Assembly (NCBI RefSeq): GCF_000023285.1
Contig: NC_013162.1
Location: forward strand, 1,032,501 to 1,096,500
Source of the DNA: Capnocytophaga ochracea DSM 7271
GTDB taxonomy: Bacteria > Bacteroidota > Bacteroidia > Flavobacteriales > Flavobacteriaceae
Length of the DNA: 64,000 nt
Reading direction: 5' to 3'
Within the stretch, counting starts at the first letter, position 1. The number at the start of each line of letters is the position of its first letter. The position numbers and the translations under genes are program-made. This document shows, one piece after another, positions 1 to 7,575 of this stretch. The notes under the pieces were generated by a model. That model was given only the letters and a program-made list of their open reading frames with translations. It did no database searches and was not told the origin of the DNA.

Positions 1-650
1 ATATCATTAAGAATAACCCCAAAATGGGAAAAGCAAATGGTATGCTAACACTACAAGGCTTTGGAGAACGTAAGATGATGTTTTCAGCACTTGTAAAACG
101 TATTAGCATAATGAACAAGCACGTGGTATTCGTCGCTCATAGGGAAACAAAAACAGAAGGCGACGACACTCGCTACATTCCTCAATTCGGAGGCACAAAC
201 TATGACAACCTTGTGACAGAGTTAGACCTTGTAGGGTATGTAGAAGCGCAAGGTCGTGAGCGTACTATCACATTTGACCCCACTTCACGCAATGACGGCA
301 AGAACTCGTGCAATTTGCCTCCGCTCTTTAAGATACCTACCATTATTGATGAGCAGGGCAACCCTACCGCACCTAACGACTTCTTCACAACGCACGTAAT
401 TGAGGCGTATAATGCGAGATTAGAACAACACCGCAAGGCTAATGAGGCATACCAAAAGCTCATTAAAGAGATTGACGACAATATAGCGGTTATCACAGAT
501 ATAGACAGCCTCAACGAAACTGCTCAACGAATACAGGAGTGGCAACATATCGGCAACTCTAAGATAGTAGCGGGGCGCAAACTCAATGAGAAAGCGGCGA
601 CTTTGAATGCAAAATTCAACAAAGAAAGCAAGCAGTATGAAGCAGTATAA
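1..650 (+). CDS. Phage RecA-like/AAA ATPase (Sak4-like recombination protein), C-terminal part
   Basis: The reading frame is open to the window edge (no stop upstream of the ATG at 24), so the N-terminal part with the P-loop is probably outside. A hydrophobic strand (KHVVFVAHRE) resembles the Walker B/sensor region of phage nucleotide-binding proteins of the Sak4/RecA-like type, followed by GDDTRYIPQFGGTNYDNLV and a long helical C-terminus (about residues 130-208). Such ATPases assist single-strand annealing and recombination. The next genes are a RecB-like nuclease and an SSB-like protein, the usual recombination-module partners. The family call rests on a partial protein. Confidence 0.6.
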   Translation, partial: IIKNNPKMGKANGMLTLQGFGERKMMFSALVKRISIMNKHVVFVAHRETKTEGDDTRYIPQFGGTNYDNLVTELDLVGYVEAQGRERTITFDPTSRNDGKNSCNLPPLFKIPTIIDEQGNPTAPNDFFTTHVIEAYNARLEQHRKANEAYQKLIKEIDDNIAVITDIDSLNETAQRIQEWQHIGNSKIVAGRKLNEKAATLNAKFNKESKQYEAV

Positions 651-1374
651 TATATATCCTACGTTGTTGGATAGTTTTACCAACTATCTTAATTCATCAG
701 TAATCTATCAGCAATTTTGGGGCTCATCTGAAGCCCCAACGCTGACAGAGGAAGAGTACGAGCGTCAAGCATTTCAAGAACTCATTAACCGCATTAATAG
801 AGTGCCTTTTGAGAGTGAAGCTGCTGACAAGGGTACAGCGTTCAATGAGATTATAGACTGCATAGTTGAGGGGCGCAAGAGTACTAAGATAGATATTCAC
901 AGCGAGGGCGAGGTTATAACAGCGACAATCAATGGCAGGATATTCGTGTTTTCAAAGGAACTTGCTAAGAGCATTGCAACGCCTTTGAAAGAGGAAAACG
1001 CACTTACTCAATATCGAGTTGAGGGTACTATTAGCACTCAATATGGTGAAGTCTTTTTGTATGGATATTTAGACTACTTGCTACCATTCAAGGTGGTAGA
1101 TTTAAAGACAACAGGCAAATACAATGCTTTCAAGTACCGCAACAATTGGCAACACATTGTATATCCTTACTGCTTGAACCAGCAAGGTGTTGAGATAAGT
1201 AATTTTGAATATTTAGTCACCGATTTTAAGAGTGTGTATAAAGAGACTTACGCTTATATGCCTAAGTTAGATATGCCACGATTAAATGAGGTATGCGAGC
1301 GGTTTATTGAGTTTTTGGAGAGCAACCGAGAACTAATTACTGACAAGAAGATTTTTAATGAAAAAACTGCATAA
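637..1374 (+). CDS. PD-(D/E)XK nuclease (RecB/Cas4-like exonuclease), phage recombination module
   Basis: This 245-residue protein has the core GYLDYLLPFKVVDLKTTGKY, where the first Asp, the later Asp and the Lys of DLKT fit the PD-(D/E)XK active site. A downstream NNWQHIVYPYCL fits the QxxxY motif of RecB/Cas4-type nucleases. The expected role is processive or end-resecting DNA degradation that feeds the upstream RecA-like ATPase and downstream SSB. The frame is open back to an ATG at 607, but 637 is preferred because it leaves only a 14-nt overlap with the preceding gene. The region after it (1375-1583) has no strong gene. Confidence 0.75.
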   Translation: MKQYNIYPTLLDSFTNYLNSSVIYQQFWGSSEAPTLTEEEYERQAFQELINRINRVPFESEAADKGTAFNEIIDCIVEGRKSTKIDIHSEGEVITATINGRIFVFSKELAKSIATPLKEENALTQYRVEGTISTQYGEVFLYGYLDYLLPFKVVDLKTTGKYNAFKYRNNWQHIVYPYCLNQQGVEISNFEYLVTDFKSVYKETYAYMPKLDMPRLNEVCERFIEFLESNRELITDKKIFNEKTA

Positions 1375-1398
1375 AAGTAGAAGTTTTTATAAACACGA

Positions 1399-1452
1399 AT
1401 GAGTAAAACCAGCAGTCGTGAGGTTTTCGCACCTAAGCTTTTCAAGAAATAG
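1399..1452 (+). CDS. Possible 17-residue peptide ORF in the nuclease-SSB gap
   Basis: An ATG at 1399 opens 17 codons (MSKTSSREVFAPKLFKK) ending in TAG at 1450-1452. It is basic and has no recognisable family. The 209-bp gap around it (1375-1583) otherwise shows only a weak stem (aggt/acct) and an AT-rich leader before the SSB-like gene. It may be a real micropeptide, a leader peptide or chance; confidence is low. Confidence 0.25.
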   Translation: MSKTSSREVFAPKLFKK

Positions 1453-1583
1453 TAAGTAGACTGCTACCTCTTATAGATGTGGGAGAGAACCCCTTAAATA
1501 AAATAAAATTTAAAGGTTTTTCTAAAATAGAGAACGGCACAGGTTTTTGGCTTATAAAAACAGTAATTTAATTTAAAAACACT

Positions 1584-2039
1584 ATGGAAATACAAGGACA
1601 AATTAAAGTAATATTTGCTACTGAAACAGTAGGACAAAATGGCTTTCAAAAGCGTGATTTGGTTATCACCACCGATGGGCAATATCCACAAGATATTATC
1701 ATTCAATTTACACAAGGCAATTGCGCATTGTTGGACACCTTACAAGTAGGGCAGAGGGTAAAAGTACACTTTAACCTGCAAGGGCGGGAATGGACAAGCC
1801 CGCAAGGTGAGGTGAAATACTTCAATACAGTATTAGGGTGGAAAATTGAACTCATTCAAACCACGAATGTAGCGCAATCTCAATACCAACAATCTCCCCA
1901 AGGTTACGCACAAGCACCACAGGGATATACACCCCCAGCGCACCCTCCACAACAAGGGCAACCGCAATACCAGCAGGCGCAAATTTTTAACAATATGGGG
2001 CAAGCACCCGCACAAGAAGATGACGGAATGCCTTTTTAA
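1584..2039 (+). CDS. SSB-like DUF3127 single-stranded DNA-binding protein
   Basis: The first 90 residues look like an OB-fold of the DUF3127 type (MEIQGQIKVIF, then VGQRVKVHFNLQGREW and YFNTVLGWKIEL). A Gln/Pro-rich linker follows (about residues 95-140), and the protein ends in an acidic tip, EDDGMPF, the typical SSB C-terminal tail that recruits partner proteins. It would coat single-stranded phage DNA during replication and recombination, matching the ATPase and nuclease upstream. The start at 1584 is preceded by an A-rich leader, as usual in Bacteroidota. Domain naming is from memory of the family. Confidence 0.75.
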   Translation: MEIQGQIKVIFATETVGQNGFQKRDLVITTDGQYPQDIIIQFTQGNCALLDTLQVGQRVKVHFNLQGREWTSPQGEVKYFNTVLGWKIELIQTTNVAQSQYQQSPQGYAQAPQGYTPPAHPPQQGQPQYQQAQIFNNMGQAPAQEDDGMPF

Positions 2040-2050
2040 GGAAAAACAAA

Positions 2051-2098
2051 AAGCAAGTATCAAAAGGGATAGTAGCAGGTTCGAGTCCTGCCTTGCTT
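2051..2098 (+). ncRNA. Minimal tRNA-like fold: acceptor stem plus T-arm, no cloverleaf
   Basis: Eleven nt after the SSB-like stop codon, aagcaag (2051-2057) pairs perfectly with cttgctt (2092-2098). Directly inside lies a canonical T-arm: gcagg (2075-2079), the loop ttcgagt, then cctgc (2087-2091). This gives a 7-bp acceptor, 5-bp T-stem, a 7-nt loop fitting TTCRANY and the G53-C61 pair. Only 17 nt separate the acceptor from the T-arm, with a possible tatc/gata mini-hairpin, where about 42 nt would be expected. No CCA is encoded. It is either a remnant tRNA or a functional tRNA mimic. Confidence 0.5.
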
Positions 2099-2113
2099 TC
2101 AAAGATAATAACA

Positions 2114-2266
2114 ATGAAAAATATACAATTAATAACGATAATAGTATGCTTGTTTTTAGACTTTTCCCTAATCATTGGTAAAGACTACATTAGAGCAACG
2201 CACGCAATGGTAATAGCAATATTCCTATTGTTAATATTGAAAGATAATGAAAATGACAACGAATAA
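2114..2266 (+). CDS. Small membrane protein (50 aa), unknown
   Basis: ATG at 2114 opens a 50-codon frame that starts MKNIQLITIIVCLFL and ends KDNENDNE, with TAA at 2264-2266. Two hydrophobic segments (about residues 4-22 and 31-42) predict a two-span inner-membrane peptide with an acidic tail. Its stop overlaps the next gene's start by one base (taatg), indicating translational coupling. It follows the tRNA-like fold by 15 nt. Function is unknown; small membrane proteins in phage early regions sometimes act in exclusion, but nothing here shows that. Confidence 0.5.
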   Translation: MKNIQLITIIVCLFLDFSLIIGKDYIRATHAMVIAIFLLLILKDNENDNE

Positions 2267-2649
2267 TGGAAGCACTAAAAAAAGAAGCAAAAGATATTCA
2301 GAGTTATTTAGAAATTGAATGTTCTGATAGCCCTGAGGAAATGGTAGAGCGCATTAAAACGCTATCTGTTTATTTAGCACGTAGTGGAGAAATGCTTGCA
2401 AAGGCAAAGTACCTCTACAACCAACGTACAACGCTGGAAATTACAAAAACTATCATTGCCATAGCAAAGGAGCAATATCTATCGGCAACAGCTCAAAATG
2501 CCTTAGTTAAAGGTATAGCTCAAGATGAACAATTTCTTGTAGATTGGGTGGAGCGTATCAACCGCTCTTGTACTCATCAGATAGAAGCCCTTAGAAGTCT
2601 TTTGAGTTATGAGAAAGAGAATTTAAGGATAACAAAAACAGGGTATTAA
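2266..2649 (+). CDS. Conserved phage-type hypothetical protein, all-helical
   Basis: This 127-residue protein is predicted almost entirely alpha-helical, with an acidic N-terminus (EIECSDSPEEMVERIKTL) and the phrase YLARSGEMLAKAKYLYNQ in the first third. There are no membrane segments and no catalytic motif that I recognise. It is coupled to the small membrane ORF (1-nt overlap) and lies just before the antirepressor. The position in the recombination/early block suggests a DNA-transaction accessory role, but this is context only. Confidence 0.65.
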   Translation: MEALKKEAKDIQSYLEIECSDSPEEMVERIKTLSVYLARSGEMLAKAKYLYNQRTTLEITKTIIAIAKEQYLSATAQNALVKGIAQDEQFLVDWVERINRSCTHQIEALRSLLSYEKENLRITKTGY

Positions 2650-2670
2650 GAAAGTAAAAAATATTTAACT

Positions 2671-3444
2671 ATGTATGAAATAACAAACACAAACTATCAG
2701 CCTATGCAAGAGTTGATTAAAATCACCGAAAAAAATGGCAATAAAGCAGTATCAGCAAGAGAATTACACAAATTCTTAGAAATTACTGAAAGATTTAGTA
2801 ATTGGTTTGAAAGAATGTTGCAGTATGGGTTTGTTGAAAACCACGATTTTACAAGTGTTAAAAGTTTTACGCTTGTGAATAATGGTGCGCAAAGAGAGTT
2901 AGAAGACTACGCCCTCACTCTTGATTGTGCAAAAGAGATTTCAATGCTACAACGCTCTGAAAGGGGCAAAATGGCACGCCAATATTTTATTGAGTGTGAA
3001 AAGCAACTAAGAGCAAAAGAACAAGCACACCAACAAATTCCTCAATCATTTTCAGAAGCATTGCGATTAGCAGCTGAACAAGCCGAGAGGATAGAAGCCC
3101 AACAAAAGCAACTGCAAGCGCAAGCGCCTAAGGTATTATTTGCAGACACAGTAATAGGCTCTCAATCTTCCTGCCTTATTGGTGAACTTGCTAAACTCAT
3201 CACTCAAAAAGGCTATGAGATAGGAGAAAAGAGGCTTTTCAAGTGGTTACGAGAAAATCACTACTTAGGCACACGAGGCGAGTACTATAACATTCCTAAC
3301 CAACAATACATTGAGCAAGGACTTTTTGAATTAAAGAAAGGCACACGCTCAGGAAGCGGCGGGGTAATGCACACTACTATTACTCCAAAAGTAACAGGCA
3401 AAGGGCAAGTTTATTTTGTTAATAAGTTCCTTAAAACAATATAA
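2671..3444 (+). CDS. Phage antirepressor, AntA/AntB N-terminal plus KilAC C-terminal domain
   Basis: Residues 10-110 match the AntA/AntB pattern (VSARELHKFLEITERFSNWFE, then DYALTLDCAKEISMLQRSERG). Residues from about 150 match the KilAC DNA-binding domain (QSSCLIGELAKLITQKGY, RLFKWLRENHYLG, TTITPKVTGKGQVYFVNKF). A helical Gln/Glu-rich linker joins them. Such proteins antagonise or replace lysogeny repressors and affect the lysis-lysogeny switch. The start at 2671 has 21 nt of A-rich leader; an internal Met at residue 12 is an alternative. The second tRNA-like fold follows it. Confidence 0.85.
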   Translation: MYEITNTNYQPMQELIKITEKNGNKAVSARELHKFLEITERFSNWFERMLQYGFVENHDFTSVKSFTLVNNGAQRELEDYALTLDCAKEISMLQRSERGKMARQYFIECEKQLRAKEQAHQQIPQSFSEALRLAAEQAERIEAQQKQLQAQAPKVLFADTVIGSQSSCLIGELAKLITQKGYEIGEKRLFKWLRENHYLGTRGEYYNIPNQQYIEQGLFELKKGTRSGSGGVMHTTITPKVTGKGQVYFVNKFLKTI

Positions 3445-3470
3445 AAGAATTGTAATTTTTCCATTGTGCA

Positions 3471-3511
3471 CCCCGATAGGCAAGCACTCACGTTCGAGCC
3501 GTGAGCGGGGG
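3471..3511 (+). ncRNA. Second minimal tRNA-like fold (imperfect acceptor)
   Basis: Between the antirepressor and the helicase gene, tcacg (3488-3492), loop ttcgagc and cgtga (3500-3504) form a T-arm with a TTCRANY loop and the G53-C61 pair. Extending outwards, ccccg (3471-3475) pairs with cgggg (3506-3510), giving five of seven acceptor pairs. Only about 11 nt lie between acceptor and T-arm. It repeats the architecture at 2051-2098 with unrelated stem sequences. A GTG inside the T-stem (3501) could in principle start the next gene, but the ATG at 3585 is more likely. Confidence 0.4.
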
Positions 3512-3584
3512 CTATAAAAACCGATTTGAAAGGAGATTGAGTGCGCATAAATCTTTTTTTAAATCTCTAATTTCAAATCAAAAA

Positions 3585-5846
3585 ATGAATGAGTATCAAG
3601 AGTTTTTAAAATCAAAGGAACGAAAAGTAGCCGAAGCGGGTTTTGAACTTCCTGATGAAGAATTAAACCCTAACCTATTCAACTTTCAGCGTTACATCGT
3701 GAGCAAAGCACTAAGAATGGGGCGGTATGCCATATTCGCCGATTGCGGACTTGGAAAGACCTTAATGCAATTGGAATGGGCACACCAAGTAAGTAAGCAC
3801 ACACAGAAGCCAGTGCTAATACTTTGCCCTCTGGCGGTAGCCTATCAAACCATATCAGAGGGGCAAAAGTTCGGTATTAAGGTAGAAAAGTATCACGACA
3901 ACGAACCATTACAAGGCGTGTACATCAGCAATTACGAGCAGTTGGATAATATCAATACTGCTCAATTCGTAGGGGTAGTGCTTGATGAGAGTTCAATATT
4001 AAAGAACTTCACCGGAAAGTATAAGAATGCCTTAATTAAGGCTTTCAAAAACACTCCTTACAAATTGTGTTGTACGGCAACTCCAAGCCCTAATGACTTG
4101 AATGAGATAGGCAACCACTCCGAGTTTCTTAATGTATTAGATGCTCAGGATATGCGGGCTAAGTGGTTCGTGCGTGATGAGGGAATGAACAACTACCGCC
4201 TTAAAGGACACGCCACTAATGACTTCTATGGGTGGATTAGTTCGTGGGCAACTATGCTTACAAAACCCTCAGATATAGGATTTAGCGCTGAGGGCTATGA
4301 GTTGCCAAAACTAAACTACATCGAAAAGGAAATACAGACACAGAAGCGTGATAATGGTATGCTTTTCAACCCTTACTCGGTAAGTGCTACCGAGTTCCAA
4401 AAGGAATTACGCAACACACTTGACCAACGCATTGAAGCGGTAGCCGAGATTGTGAATAATTCCGATGAGGCATTTATTGTTTGGGTAAATCAAAATGAAG
4501 AGGAAAAGAAAGTACTTGAACTCATACCCGATGCGGTAGCGGTGAATGGTAGCGAAAAAACAGAGGTCAAAGAAAAGAAACTACTCGGATTTGCTAATGG
4601 TGAATTTAGGGTATTGGTAACCAAGAAGAAAATAGCCCAGTTCGGTATGAATTTTCAGAATTGCCATAATCAAATATTCGCAAGCCTTGACTTCTCATTC
4701 GAGGGCACATACCAAGCCGTAAGGAGGTCTTATCGCTTTGGACAAACAAAAGAAGTAAACATCTATTTCATAACCACTGACACAATGGAAAATGTAAAAC
4801 AAACAAGAGAACGCAAAGAACAACAATTTAAGGAAATGCAGGACCAGATGAATAAATTCATAAACGGTAACGCTTTCGGACTACTCAATTCGTATGAGTT
4901 TAAAGAAGTGAAAACGCCTAATTATTGGCTGATGAAAGGCGACAGTTGCATTGAGATTAAACGCATTCCTGATAACTCAGTAGATTTAATCATATTCAGC
5001 CCCCCGTTTAGTTCGTTATTCACCTACTCTAACTACATTCACGATATGGGGAATAATGAAAGCCACGAAGATTTCTTTAAGCAATACACATTCCTTTTAC
5101 ACGATTTGTATAGAATATTGAAGCCTGGCAGGCTAATGGTTTGCCACACCAAAGATTTGGCGGTATATAAGAATTCAAGCGGTTATACCGGACTATACGA
5201 CTTCACGGGAGACCACCATAGAGCCGTTGAGGCGGTAGGATTTAAATATCACTCTAAGGTGAATATCTGGACCGACCCAGTTTTGGAAATGCAACGTACC
5301 AAAACGCAACGACTTCTATACAAGCAACTGCGTAAGGATAGTAGTTACACGGGGGTAGGGCTACCTGAATATTGCACTATATTTCGCAAGTGGGAAGGAA
5401 ATGAGGAAGATTGGACACCAATTAACAACAAGAATAAAGAGAATTTTCCATTAGATGTTTGGCAACATTGGGCATCGCCTACTTGGAATGTAGAGAAGGG
5501 AGATATTGACCATCTACACGAAGTAATGGAAGATTACAAAGTAAATACGTGGTTTGATATTAAGCGTACTGATGTACTCAACGGAAAGAAAGAGGCTACT
5601 GATTTAGGCGATGAAAAGCACATTGCACCGTTGCAATTATCAGTTATCAAGCGTTGTGTGCAGATGTGGAGCAATAAGGGAGAAACTGTATTTACACCAT
5701 TCTTAGGAATAGGAAGTGAGATATACGAGGCAGTTACATTAGAACGCTACGGTATAGGCATAGAACTCAAAGATAAGTATTTTGAAACCGCCGTTAAGAA
5801 TATTAATATGGTAACCGAGAAGCAACGACAATTAACGTTATTCTAA
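3585..5846 (+). CDS. SNF2/DEAD-like helicase fused to DNA (N4/N6) methyltransferase
   Basis: Numbering from the ATG at 3585 (753 aa), the N-terminal half is a superfamily-2 ATPase. It has FQRYIVSKAL (Q-motif-like), GLGKT at 55-59, LDESS at 133-137 in place of DEAD/DEAH, TATPSP for motif III and a C-terminal lobe ending SYRFGQTKEVNIY. The second half is an amino-methyltransferase: SPPF at 472-475 (catalytic motif) and FLGIGSEIYEA at about 706 (AdoMet-binding FxGxG). The fusion suggests a motor that translocates or remodels phage DNA while methylating it, for replication or for protection against host restriction. The frame is open to a GTG at 3501, judged not to be the start. Confidence 0.85.
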   Translation: MNEYQEFLKSKERKVAEAGFELPDEELNPNLFNFQRYIVSKALRMGRYAIFADCGLGKTLMQLEWAHQVSKHTQKPVLILCPLAVAYQTISEGQKFGIKVEKYHDNEPLQGVYISNYEQLDNINTAQFVGVVLDESSILKNFTGKYKNALIKAFKNTPYKLCCTATPSPNDLNEIGNHSEFLNVLDAQDMRAKWFVRDEGMNNYRLKGHATNDFYGWISSWATMLTKPSDIGFSAEGYELPKLNYIEKEIQTQKRDNGMLFNPYSVSATEFQKELRNTLDQRIEAVAEIVNNSDEAFIVWVNQNEEEKKVLELIPDAVAVNGSEKTEVKEKKLLGFANGEFRVLVTKKKIAQFGMNFQNCHNQIFASLDFSFEGTYQAVRRSYRFGQTKEVNIYFITTDTMENVKQTRERKEQQFKEMQDQMNKFINGNAFGLLNSYEFKEVKTPNYWLMKGDSCIEIKRIPDNSVDLIIFSPPFSSLFTYSNYIHDMGNNESHEDFFKQYTFLLHDLYRILKPGRLMVCHTKDLAVYKNSSGYTGLYDFTGDHHRAVEAVGFKYHSKVNIWTDPVLEMQRTKTQRLLYKQLRKDSSYTGVGLPEYCTIFRKWEGNEEDWTPINNKNKENFPLDVWQHWASPTWNVEKGDIDHLHEVMEDYKVNTWFDIKRTDVLNGKKEATDLGDEKHIAPLQLSVIKRCVQMWSNKGETVFTPFLGIGSEIYEAVTLERYGIGIELKDKYFETAVKNINMVTEKQRQLTLF

Positions 5847-5862
5847 TAACTCATTCATTTTT

Positions 5863-5898
5863 CACCTCCTTGCTTGTCGAGGGTGAGGGGGTGTTTTT
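5863..5898 (+). terminator. Hairpin with T-run between helicase-methyltransferase and DUF6291 gene
   Basis: cacctcc (5863-5869) pairs with gggggtg (5887-5893, one T-G wobble) around a 17-nt loop and is followed by five T's. It can act as an intrinsic terminator or attenuator inside the early block. A competing stem tcacc/ggtga is possible. Confidence 0.45.
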
Positions 5899-5918
5899 AA
5901 GAATAAAATACCTACACT

Positions 5919-6815
5919 ATGGAACGAGATACATTTGTGTTTTACAAGGATTGGTTGAATGTTATTCGGGATTTGCCAAGTGAGGTTCAGTTGGAAGTTT
6001 ATCAGGCTATTGCGGAATATGCCATATACGGTAACTTGATTGAACTAAAACCACTTGCAAAAGTAGCATTCGGATTTGTAAAGCAAACAATTGATAGGGA
6101 TACACAAAAGTATATATCAATTAAAGAAAAGAGAAAAGAGGCAGGAGTAAAAGGAGGTAGGCCGCTGAAAAACAAAGACTTAGAAGAAAGCAAAGAAAAG
6201 CAAAAAAACCAATTGGTTTTTGAAAAAAGCAAAAAAAGCAAAAGCCCCCTTAATGTTAATGTAAATGTAAATGATAATGTTAATGATATTTCTTTTTTAG
6301 AAAAAAAGAAACAAAAAAGCGTGTGTGTCAATTTTGGAGAGAAAGAAAAAAAAGAAGAGGCTTTAAACGCTGAAAAAGAAACCTCCCCCCAAGTTGCGCC
6401 CGCCCCCCCTCCTTTCAATTTCAAAAAAGCAATGCTTGCGGAAGGTTTTGCCTCCGAACTTGTAGATGAGTGGTTAAAAATACGGAAGGCAAAAAAAGCC
6501 ATAAACAGCGAAATTGCCTTTAAAACATTCATTGAGCAAGTGAAAAAAACAGGGCAAGACAAGAACGCTATCCTTGAAAGGGTAGTACAGAAGCAATGGA
6601 GAGGCTTTGAGGCGAGTTGGCTACAAGCAGACCAAATACCTCAACAGACCAATAATAATCAAATAATCTTAGATGAAAATGGAAAAATCATTACAAATGA
6701 ACAACAGCAACAATCTACAAGCGATAAACAACGGTTTTATGCCGGTCGCCAAACAGCCGATAACATTAGAAATAATATGCAAGGCTGGGGAGCTCACACC
6801 TTTGGCAATAGCTAA
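5919..6815 (+). CDS. DUF6291-type phage replication protein with low-complexity linker
   Basis: The N-terminal 90 residues (RDTFVFYKDWLNVIRDLP, YQAIAEYAIYG, KRKEAGVKGGRP) fit the DUF6291 domain common in Bacteroidota phages. A Lys/Ser-rich linker with an Asn-Val run (NVNVNVNDNVND, about residues 113-124) leads to a Pro-rich stretch. A helical C-terminal domain then follows (FKKAMLAEGFASELVDEW to KQWRGFEASW, about 167-235). The bipartite layout resembles phage replisome organisers, where a DNA-binding half is tethered to a helicase-loading half. That role is an inference. The gene's 3' end overlaps the next ORF unusually far. Confidence 0.65.
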   Translation: MERDTFVFYKDWLNVIRDLPSEVQLEVYQAIAEYAIYGNLIELKPLAKVAFGFVKQTIDRDTQKYISIKEKRKEAGVKGGRPLKNKDLEESKEKQKNQLVFEKSKKSKSPLNVNVNVNDNVNDISFLEKKKQKSVCVNFGEKEKKEEALNAEKETSPQVAPAPPPFNFKKAMLAEGFASELVDEWLKIRKAKKAINSEIAFKTFIEQVKKTGQDKNAILERVVQKQWRGFEASWLQADQIPQQTNNNQIILDENGKIITNEQQQQSTSDKQRFYAGRQTADNIRNNMQGWGAHTFGNS

Positions 6816-7575
6816 GAAAGGGCACGAATACCCACGACTTAGAGACCTTGACCGCGAAGTAATTGCCCCAACATTCGGAATGGTATTCACTCGCATTGCT
6901 ACTCTTGTAGGGCTTAAGGGAGAAATCGACCCTTTACAAAAGCAGGAAATTTGGAACGCTGTTTTTAGCCGTTTTTCAGGACTTTCTTTTCAGGAGATAT
7001 ACAAAGCCTTTCAGATGGACAGAAGCGGGGAATTTGGTGACGTAACCGACCACTATCAGTTTTTTGACGTGTCATACGTCTGCAAGGTTTTGGGAAGATA
7101 TCGTCAGTGGTTGCAAGACACCCAGCGAGCGCATAATATTAACATTTCACAATTACCCGAAAAACAAAATACGATGACAGAGGAAGAAACAGAAGCCTCA
7201 TCGCTAAGTTGGCTTATCAATCATTTTGAGGAATATAAGGAAACAAAGAAGTTGCCAATAATATCCGTGCCTATATACGACGCACTCTATCAGCGAGGTA
7301 TATTACAACCTTACTTCGCTACACTTACAGAGAAGGACAAGCAATTAATGCGAGCGGAAACTGAGAAGCGACTTCGACAAGAGCAGACGAAGGCTAAGGA
7401 TAAGAAGGAATTTAGTGCTATTAAGGCACTGTTAGAACAATATCAGAAGGGAATAAGCGACCCTGAGGGTAAACTGAGGAGCTTTAAGAAGGAAGATACT
7501 TTGAAATTCTTCTACGACTACCTCATTACGCAGGGCAAGGAGCTTTCAGAATTATTAACACCTAAAAAACAATGA
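6673..7575 (+). CDS. Conserved phage hypothetical, probably replication-associated
   Basis: This protein of up to 300 residues has a conserved-looking core (YPRLRDLDREVIAPTFGMVF, DPLQKQEIWNAVFSRFSGLS, VCKVLGRYRQWLQDTQ) and a charged helical C-terminus. No family is recognised with certainty. The longest frame overlaps the preceding gene by 143 nt. Alternative ATGs at 6679, 6697 or 6739 would shorten this, and 6739 (77-nt overlap) still keeps the core. The stop overlaps the methyltransferase start by 4 nt. Position between a DUF6291 protein and a methyltransferase suggests a helicase loader or replication accessory, by context only. Confidence 0.6.
   Translation: MKMEKSLQMNNSNNLQAINNGFMPVAKQPITLEIICKAGELTPLAIAKKGHEYPRLRDLDREVIAPTFGMVFTRIATLVGLKGEIDPLQKQEIWNAVFSRFSGLSFQEIYKAFQMDRSGEFGDVTDHYQFFDVSYVCKVLGRYRQWLQDTQRAHNINISQLPEKQNTMTEEETEASSLSWLINHFEEYKETKKLPIISVPIYDALYQRGILQPYFATLTEKDKQLMRAETEKRLRQEQTKAKDKKEFSAIKALLEQYQKGISDPEGKLRSFKKEDTLKFFYDYLITQGKELSELLTPKKQ

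Noticed and set aside
1375-1583. Structured RNA in the nuclease-SSB gap
   Set aside because: Only short weak stems are visible and none matches a known RNA class; only the tiny ORF is noted.
2051-3511. Complete tRNA genes
   Set aside because: No D-arm or anticodon arm can fit between acceptor and T-arm; no alternative 5' acceptor strand is found about 75 nt upstream of either site.
3501-3584. GTG start of the helicase-methyltransferase at 3501
   Set aside because: It lies inside the T-arm stem of the tRNA-like fold, and the extra 28 residues are basic and unlike the helicase N-terminus; the ATG at 3585 has an A-rich leader.
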